A stretch of DNA of 43,371 nt from a virus: the IMG/VR virus record IMGVR_UViG_3300020202_000036, positions 1 through 43,371 of that record. One strand, 5' to 3'. The position numbers and the translations under genes were made by a program. The notes beneath the pieces were generated by a model. That model did no database searches. It saw only the letters and a list, made by a program, of their open reading frames with translations, and was not told the origin of the DNA. Positions 1-6,046 of this stretch are shown in pieces. Numbering within the stretch: position 1 is the first letter of the stretch; each line of letters opens with the position of its first letter.

Positions 1-117
1 CTTCGAAACGGACTGAACGCCATAAATCCATGCCTGGCGCTGACCAGGCATCGGGAGGCCTGTTGGCCCCTTCGGCGCGGACTTACGGGGTCACTTCCCC
101 AGCCCTGACCGAAATGA
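1..117 (-). promoter_or_regulatory. Structured leader ahead of the late operon
   Basis: On the minus strand this gene-free stretch lies between a terminator (117-148) and the first late gene, which starts at 43267 across the circle junction. It can form three short hairpins: GGGG/CCCC around 80-95, GGCC/GGCC around 56-70, and an eight-base-pair stem ATGCCTGG/CCAGGCAT at 30-51. I find no convincing sigma70 boxes, so a late promoter here would need a phage or host activator. That is inference from position only. Confidence 0.35.
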
Positions 118-127
118 AAAAAGGCCT
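1..127. repeat. Direct terminal repeat, left copy (circular overlap)
   Basis: These 127 bases are identical to the last 127 bases of the window (43245-43371). An exact overlap of this odd length at both ends is the usual output for a closed circular contig built with a k-mer of 127, so it is most likely an assembly overlap rather than a biological terminal redundancy. The window should be read as a circle of about 43,244 bp. Confidence 0.95.
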
Positions 128-148
128 AGACCCGCTTAGGGCCTAGGC
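117..148 (-). terminator. Rho-independent terminator (leftward)
   Basis: Read on the minus strand, GCCTAGGCCC (148-139) pairs with GGGTCTAGGC (133-124) in a 10-bp stem with one G-T pair and a five-base loop, followed by six T residues. It lies downstream of the leftward early genes and directly before the late region. It would stop early transcripts after they have crossed the toxin-antitoxin genes in antisense. Confidence 0.85.
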
Positions 149-291
149 TTCGTCGGACTCTTGAGATTGAGCTGACCGACTGTAATACAATAGCGCGTGC
201 CTCCGGCAATCATGACCGGGCGCTCAATCTCGCTATTAGTCTACTCGCTATTCAACCGTTTTAACAAGGATAAAAATCTGGAAATTTCCCC
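149..291. other. Gene-free stretch with a long-armed inverted repeat
   Basis: I see no gene between the terminator and the toxin-antitoxin promoter. It holds a perfect 10-bp inverted repeat, GAGATTGAGC (163-172) and GCTCAATCTC (222-231). A short hairpin CCGGCAATCATGACCGG lies inside it at 203-219, and a near-identical copy sits at 19195-19211. The bases before 291 are AT-rich, as expected upstream of a promoter. Confidence 0.4.
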
Positions 292-320
292 TTGACTTGG
301 TGTTGCACTAGTGCTACACT
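292..320 (+). promoter_or_regulatory. Promoter and palindromic operator of the toxin-antitoxin operon
   Basis: TTGACT (292-297) and TACACT (315-320) are 17 bp apart, close to the sigma70 consensus. A 20-bp palindrome at 300-319 (GCACTAGTGC core with GTGT/ACAC flanks, one mismatched pair) covers the spacer and most of the -10 box. This is what an autoregulating RHH antitoxin operator looks like. Transcription would begin near 327, so the ATG at 321 cannot be the normal start of the first gene. Confidence 0.8.
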
Positions 321-347
321 ATGGACAAGAAAGAAATGGAGGGGACA

Positions 348-605
348 ATGCCGACAACCTTGCCGCGAGTCATGATCTCTCTCAAGCCCGAGATTAACGA
401 AATCCTGGAAACGATCTCCAGACAGAGAAGGGCGTCAAAAGCCGAATTGGTAACGGACTTTGTAGAAGTTGCCTTGCGCCTCATGGAAGACATGGCATTG
501 GCTGAGATCGCCAACGAACGCCTTAAGACGTTCAATTTGGACGAGTCTTTTACATCTGACCAGCTTTTGGAACGGCTCAATTCCAGAAAACGGAAAAAGA
601 AATGA
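348..605 (+). CDS. Antitoxin, ribbon-helix-helix type
   Basis: An 85-residue protein beginning MPTTLPRVMISLKPE. The strand RVMISL followed by two helices (PEINEILETISR and SKAELVTDFVEVALRLME) is the layout of MetJ/Arc/CopG-type DNA-binding antitoxins, and the lysine-rich tail would wrap the toxin. I chose the ATG at 348 because GGAGGGG lies just upstream and because the predicted transcription start falls after the ATG at 321. Its stop overlaps the toxin start by four bases (602-605), giving the usual coupled translation. The palindrome in the promoter is its likely operator. The RHH assignment is from the pattern of residues, not from a profile search. Confidence 0.85.
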   Translation: MPTTLPRVMISLKPEINEILETISRQRRASKAELVTDFVEVALRLMEDMALAEIANERLKTFNLDESFTSDQLLERLNSRKRKKK

Positions 606-916
606 CGCTAGAATATAGCGTAAATTGGCATCCCAAGACAGAAGATGACTTAGCTATCCTGCCTTTAAATTTGGCTAGAGGCATCGTGAAAAATACGGAA
701 CATCGTCTGTCCTTGGCGCCGACAACCATTGGCGAACCGCTCAAAGGAACCACCAGCTTGCTTTGGAAATTCGGGTACAGCCAATACCGCGTTATCTATA
801 CGATCAAAGACGCCACGAAACAAGTTTGGGTTCTCTCCGTCCAGAAGCGAAGCAAGGTTTATCGGACTCAGCACCTAGAAAGTCTTATTCGGTTGGCGGC
901 TTCTCTTCAGCAGTAG
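602..916 (+). CDS. Toxin, RelE/ParE/HigB superfamily
   Basis: A 104-residue basic protein with the compact RelE-like order: an N-terminal strand and helices (TEDDLAILPLNLARGIVK), then GEPLKGTTSLLWKFGYSQYRVIYTI, with the K-x-RVIY strand typical of the family. Such toxins are mRNA interferases (RelE) or gyrase poisons (ParE), and which applies here cannot be read from the sequence. It follows the antitoxin with an ATGA overlap. Its last 32 bases overlap tail to tail with the final leftward early gene (885-1058). In a prophage, pairs like this usually stabilise the element or block other phages. Confidence 0.88.
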   Translation: MTLEYSVNWHPKTEDDLAILPLNLARGIVKNTEHRLSLAPTTIGEPLKGTTSLLWKFGYSQYRVIYTIKDATKQVWVLSVQKRSKVYRTQHLESLIRLAASLQQ

Positions 917-1058
917 GAGGCTTGCGCCTCGCATCGTAGACCGTCTGGATCGATATCTCGGGGAATTCCAGCTTCAACCGTTTCACAATGTCCTTCGCCC
1001 GCATCTTCCCCCGCTTCAAAATTGCCGCATACATCAGTCGAGCACGGCTATGGCCCAT
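885..1058 (-). CDS. Small DNA-binding-like protein, last gene of early operon
   Basis: A 57-residue basic protein (MGHSRARLMYAAILKRGK...). The stretch MRAKDIVKRLKLEFPEISIQTVYDARRK reads as a helix-turn-helix with a positively charged recognition end, so DNA binding is plausible. The ATG at 1058 was chosen for the GGAGGG just upstream. Its 3' end overlaps the convergent toxin gene by 32 bp. The family is not recognised. Confidence 0.65.
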   Translation of the reverse strand: MGHSRARLMYAAILKRGKMRAKDIVKRLKLEFPEISIQTVYDARRKPPTAEEKPPTE

Positions 1059-1113
1059 CCACCCTCCTTGTTGCCGAACCCCGCCTAGAATCGCAATCCT
1101 GAGGCCTTCCCGG

Positions 1114-1479
1114 TTATATCTTGACCTCATGCCCAACGGCCTTGAGCGCGGCGAGGCAGATGGCATGGGGTGCGGTGTCTGCGGATTCTGACGCGATCAC
1201 GCCACTCTCTGCTGGATGTGGGGCGATATCGCAATGGAAGAATTGTTCGCCTGCGATAATTTGCACAGTCAGTCCACGCCCGTGCATTTCCTCCACAACC
1301 AGCCATGCGGCCTCGATGTTGGTGGAGTAGGGCCACAAGTTGAGCATGTCCCCATGTTTTCTCGGTCGGCATCCGCATGTGATATTCTCTCGCGGTCTGA
1401 GAGCGTCTTGATACCGTTCCAGATGGCAGCCCAACACCTTCTCCGCGACCAGCGCGTCCAGTTCCCGGCCAGGTTTCAT
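1114..1479 (-). CDS. Phage ABA-sandwich domain protein
   Basis: A 121-residue protein with the landmarks of the small phage ABA-sandwich domain family: KPGRELDALVAEKVLGC at the N-terminus, PYSTNIEAAWLVVEEM in the middle, and APHAICLAALKAVG near the end. The family is widespread in early regions of temperate phages and has no settled function. It starts with an ATGA overlap on the preceding gene (1476-1479). Confidence 0.8.
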   Translation of the reverse strand: MKPGRELDALVAEKVLGCHLERYQDALRPRENITCGCRPRKHGDMLNLWPYSTNIEAAWLVVEEMHGRGLTVQIIAGEQFFHCDIAPHPAESGVIASESADTAPHAICLAALKAVGHEVKI

Positions 1480-1640
1480 ATCCTAGACTCTGCCTCCTGT
1501 TTAACCGGGACAATCGCTATCATGACTACGGTGTCCACTGGCAATAGGTCGCCTTGGACTTGGAAGTCCTGCACGACTTTGGGCCACTTGCCGACCATGA
1601 ATGCCACGGCGCCCTTTCGAATGATCTCTTCAGCGTCCAC
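1476..1640 (-). CDS. Hypothetical small protein
   Basis: A 54-residue protein with a GTG start preceded by GGGAGG. It has a short hydrophobic strand-rich middle (GAVAFMVGKWPKVVQDF) and ends in VDTVVMIAIVPVKQEAES. It is fully embedded in the overlapping operon: its start overlaps the previous gene by 11 bp and its stop overlaps the next start. The family is not recognised. Confidence 0.65.
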   Translation of the reverse strand: MDAEEIIRKGAVAFMVGKWPKVVQDFQVQGDLLPVDTVVMIAIVPVKQEAESRI

Positions 1641-1803
1641 GTGCCACCTCCCTTTCGACGAGTTGTTGGAGCTTGACCATTTGATGAATCTCCCAGCACT
1701 GTAGATTGACGCACTCTCTCGTATGTCTCTCAGCCCATGGATTAAATTTCTTCCATACGCTGTCCCAATCGACGCGGGGTTTGTTGGGATTGCGCTTAAT
1801 CAT
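1630..1803 (-). CDS. Small tandem-duplicated protein, copy 2
   Basis: A 57-residue protein containing KPRVDWDSVWKKF near the start and LQQLVEREVARG at the end. It is a clear paralogue of the gene immediately upstream (1800-1970), and the two share the PRVDWD-VW and QQLVEREVAR blocks. It starts at 1803 with an ATGA overlap. The middle carries two cysteines (RECVNLQCWE). Function is unknown. Confidence 0.75.
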   Translation of the reverse strand: MIKRNPNKPRVDWDSVWKKFNPWAERHTRECVNLQCWEIHQMVKLQQLVEREVARGR

Positions 1804-1970
1804 TTTCTCGCCACCTCCCGCTCGACGAGTTGTTGAATCTTTTTCTTCCCGTGCTCTTTCATGGCGCAGAGGATGGACTCGCAGGACAGCATATGCGGAA
1901 TTCTCCACGCTTCGTAGTTCCTCCACACCCTATCCCAGTCCACGCGGGGCGTTACTTTTTTCTTTGCCAT
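1800..1970 (-). CDS. Small tandem-duplicated protein, copy 1
   Basis: A 56-residue protein (MAKKKVTPRVDWDRVW...) ending KKIQQLVEREVARK. It is paralogous to 1630-1803. The conserved acidic and tryptophan-rich front and the charged C-terminal helix suggest a small helical protein, perhaps a binding partner. No family is recognised. The start at 1970 overlaps the end of the previous gene by 19 bp. Confidence 0.75.
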   Translation of the reverse strand: MAKKKVTPRVDWDRVWRNYEAWRIPHMLSCESILCAMKEHGKKKIQQLVEREVARK

Positions 1971-2143
1971 AGTGTTATCTTCGACAATACCCAGTGATGG
2001 AACATTTCGATCCCTTCGAGATTCACGAGCTCTATTCCAAGCCTCTCGGCGTCTGGAGCGCATCGGGAATAGAGAGTCTTATCTTGGCGCACTCCGCAGA
2101 ATAAACAGTAGGGCACTTCGCGGGGCTTGCGCTTAGTGGGCAC
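1952..2143 (-). CDS. Small zinc-binding-like protein
   Basis: A 63-residue protein with CLFCG at residues 13-17, another cysteine in SRCAPDAERLG and two histidines (MFHHWV). It is probably a metal-stabilised microprotein. The family is not recognised. Confidence 0.7.
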   Translation of the reverse strand: MPTKRKPREVPYCLFCGVRQDKTLYSRCAPDAERLGIELVNLEGIEMFHHWVLSKITLWQRKK

Positions 2144-2282
2144 GGTTTGCTCGTAGGTAATTCATTTCGATAGTCCCGACGATGTACTGAGTCTCCCATC
2201 GATTGACCGTGCCATCCCATAGAGCGCCTAGGCTAACGATGAGCGAGATCAGGGCGATGGTGAAGCGGAGCCTATCGCTCAT
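2133..2282 (-). CDS. Small single-helix membrane protein
   Basis: A 49-residue protein starting MSDRLRFTIALISLIV. The first 22 residues form one hydrophobic helix with a basic N-terminus, followed by a soluble tail. The ATG at 2282 overlaps the previous stop (ATGA). It could be an inner-membrane early protein. No family is recognised. Confidence 0.7.
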   Translation of the reverse strand: MSDRLRFTIALISLIVSLGALWDGTVNRWETQYIVGTIEMNYLRANRAH

Positions 2283-2437
2283 GGGAGCCCTCTTAAGTTC
2301 TTGAGCTGAATATTTATTGCCTCGATCGCCAGGATGCCGAGCGCGTTTGAAAGGGCGGTCCATACCCCCGTCTCGGTGTACACGCCGTAGACCAGAAACC
2401 CGCTCAACGTTATGCGAATTACCGTCGTCAACTTCAT
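2279..2437 (-). CDS. Small hydrophobic membrane protein
   Basis: A 52-residue protein (MKLTTVIRITLSGFLVYGVY...) with two short hydrophobic stretches and a basic C-terminus. It starts with an ATGA overlap on the lipoprotein-like gene upstream. It is holin-sized, but it is in the early operon and far from the endolysin, so I do not call it a holin. Confidence 0.65.
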   Translation of the reverse strand: MKLTTVIRITLSGFLVYGVYTETGVWTALSNALGILAIEAINIQLKNLRGLP

Positions 2438-2841
2438 CGGGCGGGCTCCTTACTCAAATGGTCGATGGCATAGATGATAGCGTCCCTATAGCCTTGGGCG
2501 TAGCCTTGAGCATATCCACGCTTTCGCCAAGCCTCTTTCAGACGAGCACCCAGAAGGCGATTCGTGCCGTCCCAATAGGCTCTGTCTGTACACCCCGCCA
2601 GGAGCAGAGAGAGGGCCATACTAAAAGTTACCGCGGTTCCCTTTAATAGGGGATTTCTTATTAAACGATGGCTCACCGTCCCTCCCTGGGCGGCCGGTGG
2701 TGGAGTCTTTATTGCGCTGACCACCTGCCCGCATCGCGGACATTTGAACCGAACGACTTTATTCCTATCATCAAGCACAACGTCGCTTACTGTCGAAGAA
2801 TGCCGCATCCCGTCATGGCATGGTTTGTCCCACTTACCCAC
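2434..2841 (-). CDS. Zinc-ribbon protein with in-frame internal lipoprotein start
   Basis: From the GTG at 2841 (GGAGG seven bases upstream) the frame gives 135 residues: a front part with a CPRCG zinc motif, then a back part with a lipobox, LLLAGC. A second in-frame GTG at 2676 has GGGAGGG upstream and would give an 80-residue protein beginning MSHRLIRNPLLKG, a textbook lipoprotein signal peptide ending at the lipobox cysteine. The C-terminus carries the repeat YAQGYAQGYRDA. Either this is a fusion, or, more likely to me, two products come from one frame: a zinc-ribbon/lipoprotein read-through form and a separate lipoprotein. Confidence 0.65.
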   Translation of the reverse strand: MGKWDKPCHDGMRHSSTVSDVVLDDRNKVVRFKCPRCGQVVSAIKTPPPAAQGGTVSHRLIRNPLLKGTAVTFSMALSLLLAGCTDRAYWDGTNRLLGARLKEAWRKRGYAQGYAQGYRDAIIYAIDHLSKEPAR

Positions 2842-3019
2842 GGTCAACCTCCGGGGCGGGGGCTTTGTGTGGACATCTCCCGGTTGCGTGATTCACGGTC
2901 TGCTCGTAGCCCCCAGAACACTCCTTGAATCGACGCTCTCCGTTCCAAAACTCTTTGCCGTCTATCCAGCGGGCGCGGATGCATCCATCGCAAATTTCTT
3001 CGTGGCTAAACAGGCTCAC
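2834..3019 (-). CDS. Small zinc-binding-like protein
   Basis: A 61-residue protein with CDGC near the N-terminus, ECSGG in the middle and RCPHK near the end, a spaced cysteine/histidine pattern. It has a GTG start at 3019 directly after the previous stop, with GGGGGAG upstream. The family is not recognised. Confidence 0.65.
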   Translation of the reverse strand: MSLFSHEEICDGCIRARWIDGKEFWNGERRFKECSGGYEQTVNHATGRCPHKAPAPEVDRG

Positions 3020-3262
3020 CTACTCCCCCACCCCTTCACCGAGGGCTTTGCGAGCCTGTTCACCGTCGTCAATATCCACATTGCTTTTGAAAGTCCCGTA
3101 GCCCTCCTGATAAACGATCATCCAGTTTTTCCTATCTGCGTAGAATTTCACCGCCTCCACCAGCCTCACCCGTTGCGCTTCCGAGGCGGCGAGATTGATC
3201 TGTAGACAGGACGCGCAGAAAGAGACGGCGCCCATCTTTGTCTCGCAAATGTGTTCTTCCAT
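3020..3262 (-). CDS. Hypothetical protein with CxxC motif
   Basis: An 80-residue protein, MEEHICETKMGAVSFCASCL..., followed by a helix (SEAQRVRLVEAVKFYAD) and a strand-rich end. Four cysteines lie in the first 23 residues. The start was chosen for the GGGGGAGGAG upstream. The family is not recognised. Confidence 0.7.
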   Translation of the reverse strand: MEEHICETKMGAVSFCASCLQINLAASEAQRVRLVEAVKFYADRKNWMIVYQEGYGTFKSNVDIDDGEQARKALGEGVGE

Positions 3263-3266
3263 CGTC

Positions 3267-3440
3267 CTACTCCTCCCCCGTCGCGGCGGGCTTGCTCTTC
3301 TTGGCCCACTCGTCGTCAAGGCGCTTCTGCTCCTCGCCGATACAGGCGTTGACGTGTTCTTCGTACCTGCCTCTTGAAACGAAGGGACGCGAACAAATTG
3401 GACATTCCTTACGGAGTGAGCCATAGCTCAATTCACTCAT
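3267..3440 (-). CDS. Small C2HC zinc-finger protein
   Basis: A 57-residue protein with a compact finger: CPIC at residues 13-16 and EEHVNAC at 28-34, giving C-x2-C-x14-H-x3-C spacing. Such fingers resemble the UBZ/BED-like or C2HC type. The rest is a charged lysine-rich helix. The start at 3440 has GGAGGG upstream. Nucleic-acid or protein binding is plausible. Confidence 0.75.
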   Translation of the reverse strand: MSELSYGSLRKECPICSRPFVSRGRYEEHVNACIGEEQKRLDDEWAKKSKPAATGEE

Positions 3441-3617
3441 CTATCTGCCCTCCTTCCCCCCTCGACGGCGGGCGCGGGGCTTTCTTCGAATATGTGGTCT
3501 TGTAGCTGCGAGATAGGCAGCGTAGTCGGTCATGCCCAATCGCCCCTCTGCGGCAGCGAGACAAACCGAAACAAAACCAAATCCGCTGAATAGACCAGGC
3601 TTCAAAGATTTCTTCAC
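3441..3617 (-). CDS. Small basic protein
   Basis: A 58-residue frame with a GTG start that overlaps the upstream stop as GTGA. It has a hydrophobic front (GLFSGFGFVSVCLAAA) and a very basic end (RRKPRARRRGGKEGR). An internal ATG (near 3531) preceded by GAGGGG could give a 30-residue product starting MTDYAAYLAATRP. It fills an otherwise empty slot between two good genes, which supports it, but the coding evidence is modest. Confidence 0.5.
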   Translation of the reverse strand: MKKSLKPGLFSGFGFVSVCLAAAEGRLGMTDYAAYLAATRPHIRRKPRARRRGGKEGR

Positions 3618-4321
3618 TCCGCCCCCCTCCCACTCCGACGGGCGAGGGCTCTGATCTTACGGGCGATTTTCTGTGCAACAATGATCTGCTCAAATGGCAC
3701 CTCTGCGCCCTGCTCTTGCTCTGCGTAAGCGTCCACGATCTTCGCCGCCTCCTCCAACGCTTGCCGCCGAACCTCCCAATCCAGTGGCGCGGGCTCCCAA
3801 TTCGTCGGCATTTTTGACACGCAGGCCAGCGTATCGCCTACGTGGGCTTCTTTCGGCTCCCCGCAATGGCGGCAGACGGGCGCGGGGGATGTAAGGCTAT
3901 CCACAACTTCGCGGTCCTCCAGTTTCTGCTCCAGGACGGCGTTACGATCATTGAGCGCCGCGATCTCCCGATCCTTGGCGTCGAGCAGGGCGAAGAGATA
4001 GGGGATGGCTTGGTGCGCGACGGCGATGAAGTTGGCGTTTTTGTGCGACCTTGGGCCGTTGCCCGTGTAGCAGATGACAAGATCGCCATTCTCATCCTTG
4101 GCGGTGACGCCCGCAAGATGCAGGCCCTCGCCCACGCTTTTATCGACAGACTTGCAGAGAAGCGCCTTGATCTCATCCTTGGATTTAATCGGCGTCCCAT
4201 CCTCGTTGCGGAAATTCGCCCACTCCCATTCCCCGGGCGTCGTTTGCTCCACCAGTTCACGGATCGCTTTCAGTTGCTCGTTCATGGTACTGATCTCCCT
4301 CACGCGCGCGTCGTCAGTCAT
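3614..4321 (-). CDS. Ead/Ea22-like early protein with zinc module
   Basis: A 235-residue protein. The front (MNEQLKAIRELVEQTTPGEW) and NANFIAVAHQAIPYLFALLDA followed by a coiled coil match the pattern of Ead/Ea22-like early proteins of temperate phages, whose role is unknown. Residues around 130-160 hold CRHCGEPKEAHVGDTLACVSK, a zinc module. A near-copy of that module is encoded as a stand-alone gene at 17019-17153 on the other strand. The start at 4321 overlaps the previous stop (ATGA). Confidence 0.7.
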   Translation of the reverse strand: MTDDARVREISTMNEQLKAIRELVEQTTPGEWEWANFRNEDGTPIKSKDEIKALLCKSVDKSVGEGLHLAGVTAKDENGDLVICYTGNGPRSHKNANFIAVAHQAIPYLFALLDAKDREIAALNDRNAVLEQKLEDREVVDSLTSPAPVCRHCGEPKEAHVGDTLACVSKMPTNWEPAPLDWEVRRQALEEAAKIVDAYAEQEQGAEVPFEQIIVAQKIARKIRALARRSGRGAE

Positions 4322-4509
4322 TGGATCTCCAAAATTGTTCTCAGCATATCGACCTTCACCCTCCACTCTGCGTCCGTCAAGTTCATCCGAGGGAACTTGT
4401 CCTCGACCAAGACGAACCGCCCAATTCCTGGAACGGAGAACGCTAGACCAAAACCCATCGGCGTCTTCACCTTTTCGATCATAATTCCACGCGGCGCGGC
4501 GTCAGTCAT
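4318..4509 (-). CDS. Hypothetical small protein
   Basis: A 63-residue protein starting MTDAAPRGIMIEKVK. It is strand-rich (GFGLAFSVPGIGRFVLVEDKF) with a C-terminal helix. The ATG at 4509 follows GGGAGAG and overlaps the previous gene by eight bases (ATGACTGA). The family is not recognised. Confidence 0.65.
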   Translation of the reverse strand: MTDAAPRGIMIEKVKTPMGFGLAFSVPGIGRFVLVEDKFPRMNLTDAEWRVKVDMLRTILEIQ

Positions 4510-4633
4510 GGGTGACTCTCCCTGTCGTAACGTGGACAAGAGTATCCGGCTTGAACAGGATGCGATAGCTCAACGCCATAGCAAAGACCATCCAGAAAAT
4601 TGCCGCGATTAGGCCAATTACTGCCCGCGCCAT
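4502..4633 (-). CDS. Small single-helix membrane protein
   Basis: A 43-residue protein, MARAVIGLIAAIFWMVFAMAL..., with one hydrophobic helix over residues 4-26. The ATG at 4633 has GAGGA upstream. The family is not recognised. Confidence 0.65.
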   Translation of the reverse strand: MARAVIGLIAAIFWMVFAMALSYRILFKPDTLVHVTTGRVTHD

Positions 4634-4656
4634 AAGAATTCCTCGTCGGAAGGGCC

Positions 4657-5211
4657 TCACGACGCGCCCTCCTGCGCTGAGTCCTTGGCCTGCCTCTTTG
4701 CCCCGCACTCCTCGCAGACCTCGACCTCGGGAAACTGGCCCCCACATTTGCAGGACCATGCCACATCCGCGTTCGACGGAGGGGCGGCCCCCGCCGCGCC
4801 CGGTTGGGGGTGGAGGGCGGCGTCGATTTCTTGGAGCGTAAACGGGTCCAAGATATGCGCCCGGTCCTTCACCTTTTGGAGTAGCCCCCTGGCCTTGTCC
4901 AGTTCGGCCTCATATTGCGTAGCGAACTTACAGACGTTCTCGTACTCCCATTTCCACTTGTCCCTCTCACGCTCCGCATCCTGGCGGGCCTGGCGCTCGG
5001 CTTCCATGGCCTTCTTCGCGTTTTTGTGGGCTTCGTCGTAGCTGGCGACCTGGGCCACGCCCCAATCCCCTTGATGGTCTTGGTGGGTCATGCACCACCA
5101 CCATCCCTTGCCGTCTCGGAACGCCGCCAAGCTCCGGCAATCGGGAACCCAACACTTGCGGACAATTAAGTCCTCCGGCGGCGCTAGCATCGAGTTATCG
5201 TTGTCAGCCAT
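4657..5211 (-). CDS. Coiled-coil protein with zinc motifs
   Basis: A 184-residue protein. A front zinc-like patch (RKCWVPDCR, WWWCMTHQDH) is followed by a long coiled coil (residues about 60-120, rich in A/E/K/R) and a C-terminal rubredoxin-like ribbon: CKCGGQFPEVEVCEECGAK. It looks like a structural scaffold between two metal-binding ends. The start at 5211 overlaps the previous gene by eight bases. Confidence 0.7.
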   Translation of the reverse strand: MADNDNSMLAPPEDLIVRKCWVPDCRSLAAFRDGKGWWWCMTHQDHQGDWGVAQVASYDEAHKNAKKAMEAERQARQDAERERDKWKWEYENVCKFATQYEAELDKARGLLQKVKDRAHILDPFTLQEIDAALHPQPGAAGAAPPSNADVAWSCKCGGQFPEVEVCEECGAKRQAKDSAQEGAS

Positions 5212-5521
5212 TGTTCTCCTCCGGCGCGGGCGTCGGGGTCTTCTCCCATAGAACGCATGCGGGCCATCTTTTGCGAATATCCGTAGCCGGGCCGCCGGTG
5301 TTCGGGGCCTTCGCGCACTTGAAATACGTTTTGCCGAGACGCTTCTCGCGGAGATGCGCGCATGTCCCGCATGTCTCGTTTCCAGCGCGGAGCGGCTGGC
5401 GGGTCGGGTGTATGCCCCCGGCGATCAAGCGCTCGTTCTTCAATGTGCGCTTCCTGTCGGCGCTCATGCTCGGAAGAGGCTCATGGAAAACTCGGACCTC
5501 CTCACCAAAAAGGTCAGCCAT
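5204..5521 (-). CDS. Four-cysteine phage early protein
   Basis: A 105-residue protein whose second half has CGTCAHLREKR, YFKCAKAP and RWPACVLWE with TDIRKRW before the last cysteine. This spaced four-cysteine pattern recurs in small early phage proteins of unknown function. The start at 5521 (MADLFGEEVRVF) overlaps the previous gene by eight bases. Confidence 0.75.
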   Translation of the reverse strand: MADLFGEEVRVFHEPLPSMSADRKRTLKNERLIAGGIHPTRQPLRAGNETCGTCAHLREKRLGKTYFKCAKAPNTGGPATDIRKRWPACVLWEKTPTPAPEENNG

Positions 5522-5867
5522 TGAAGGAGCCCCCCTTCCCGCCCTCGGCCGGGGGGACGAGAGATTCCACGGGGATGGCGCGGATGCGCTCAACGGTATC
5601 GTAGAGTTCGCCAGCGCGTAGGCTTTTCTCTTTCCGATCATCGGAATGGAGGGGCAACTTGCTCATCCAGGCGAACAAGGTGTCAGCCCGCTTCTTGGTG
5701 TCCTCCGCCGCCTTCTCCCTCATCGCCTCGGCGCCGGCGAGGAACTCGGCGTCGAAGGCGTCCATGATCTTCAACGTTACGCGAAGCCTATCCTTCGGCT
5801 CCATCCCGTAGACAAACTGCATGATCTCCCTCGCCCTCTCCTCCCTCCCCGCGCGCGGTGTGGTCAT
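5514..5867 (-). CDS. Hypothetical helical protein
   Basis: A 117-residue protein, mostly helical and charged (AREIMQFVYGMEPKDRLRVTLKI, AEAMREKAAEDTKKRADT). It starts with an ATGA overlap on the upstream gene. The family is not recognised. Confidence 0.7.
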   Translation of the reverse strand: MTTPRAGREERAREIMQFVYGMEPKDRLRVTLKIMDAFDAEFLAGAEAMREKAAEDTKKRADTLFAWMSKLPLHSDDRKEKSLRAGELYDTVERIRAIPVESLVPPAEGGKGGSFNG

Positions 5868-6046
5868 GGGCGTCTCCTGGTATCACGGGCTATGATTTCC
5901 CGTGTATCGCCACATTTAGAGCAGTAGAGCATTTGGTACGCGACAGCCTGGTCATATGTAGGCAAAGGGGTCCTCGCGTTCCCTGTCCCCTCTTTAAAAT
6001 AGGGTCCAGCCAACGGTCTAAAATCATGTACGCACTTTTCGCCCAT
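5864..6046 (-). CDS. Small zinc-ribbon protein
   Basis: A 60-residue protein with MGEKCVHDF at the start and LYCSKCGDTREI near the end, a split zinc ribbon. Its start lies directly against the previous stop (6047). The family is not recognised, though the shape is common in phage early regions. Confidence 0.75.
   Translation of the reverse strand: MGEKCVHDFRPLAGPYFKEGTGNARTPLPTYDQAVAYQMLYCSKCGDTREIIARDTRRRP

Noticed and set aside
321-347. ATG at 321 as antitoxin start
   Set aside because: It overlaps the promoter itself; transcription would begin after it, and the ATG at 348 has the ribosome site.
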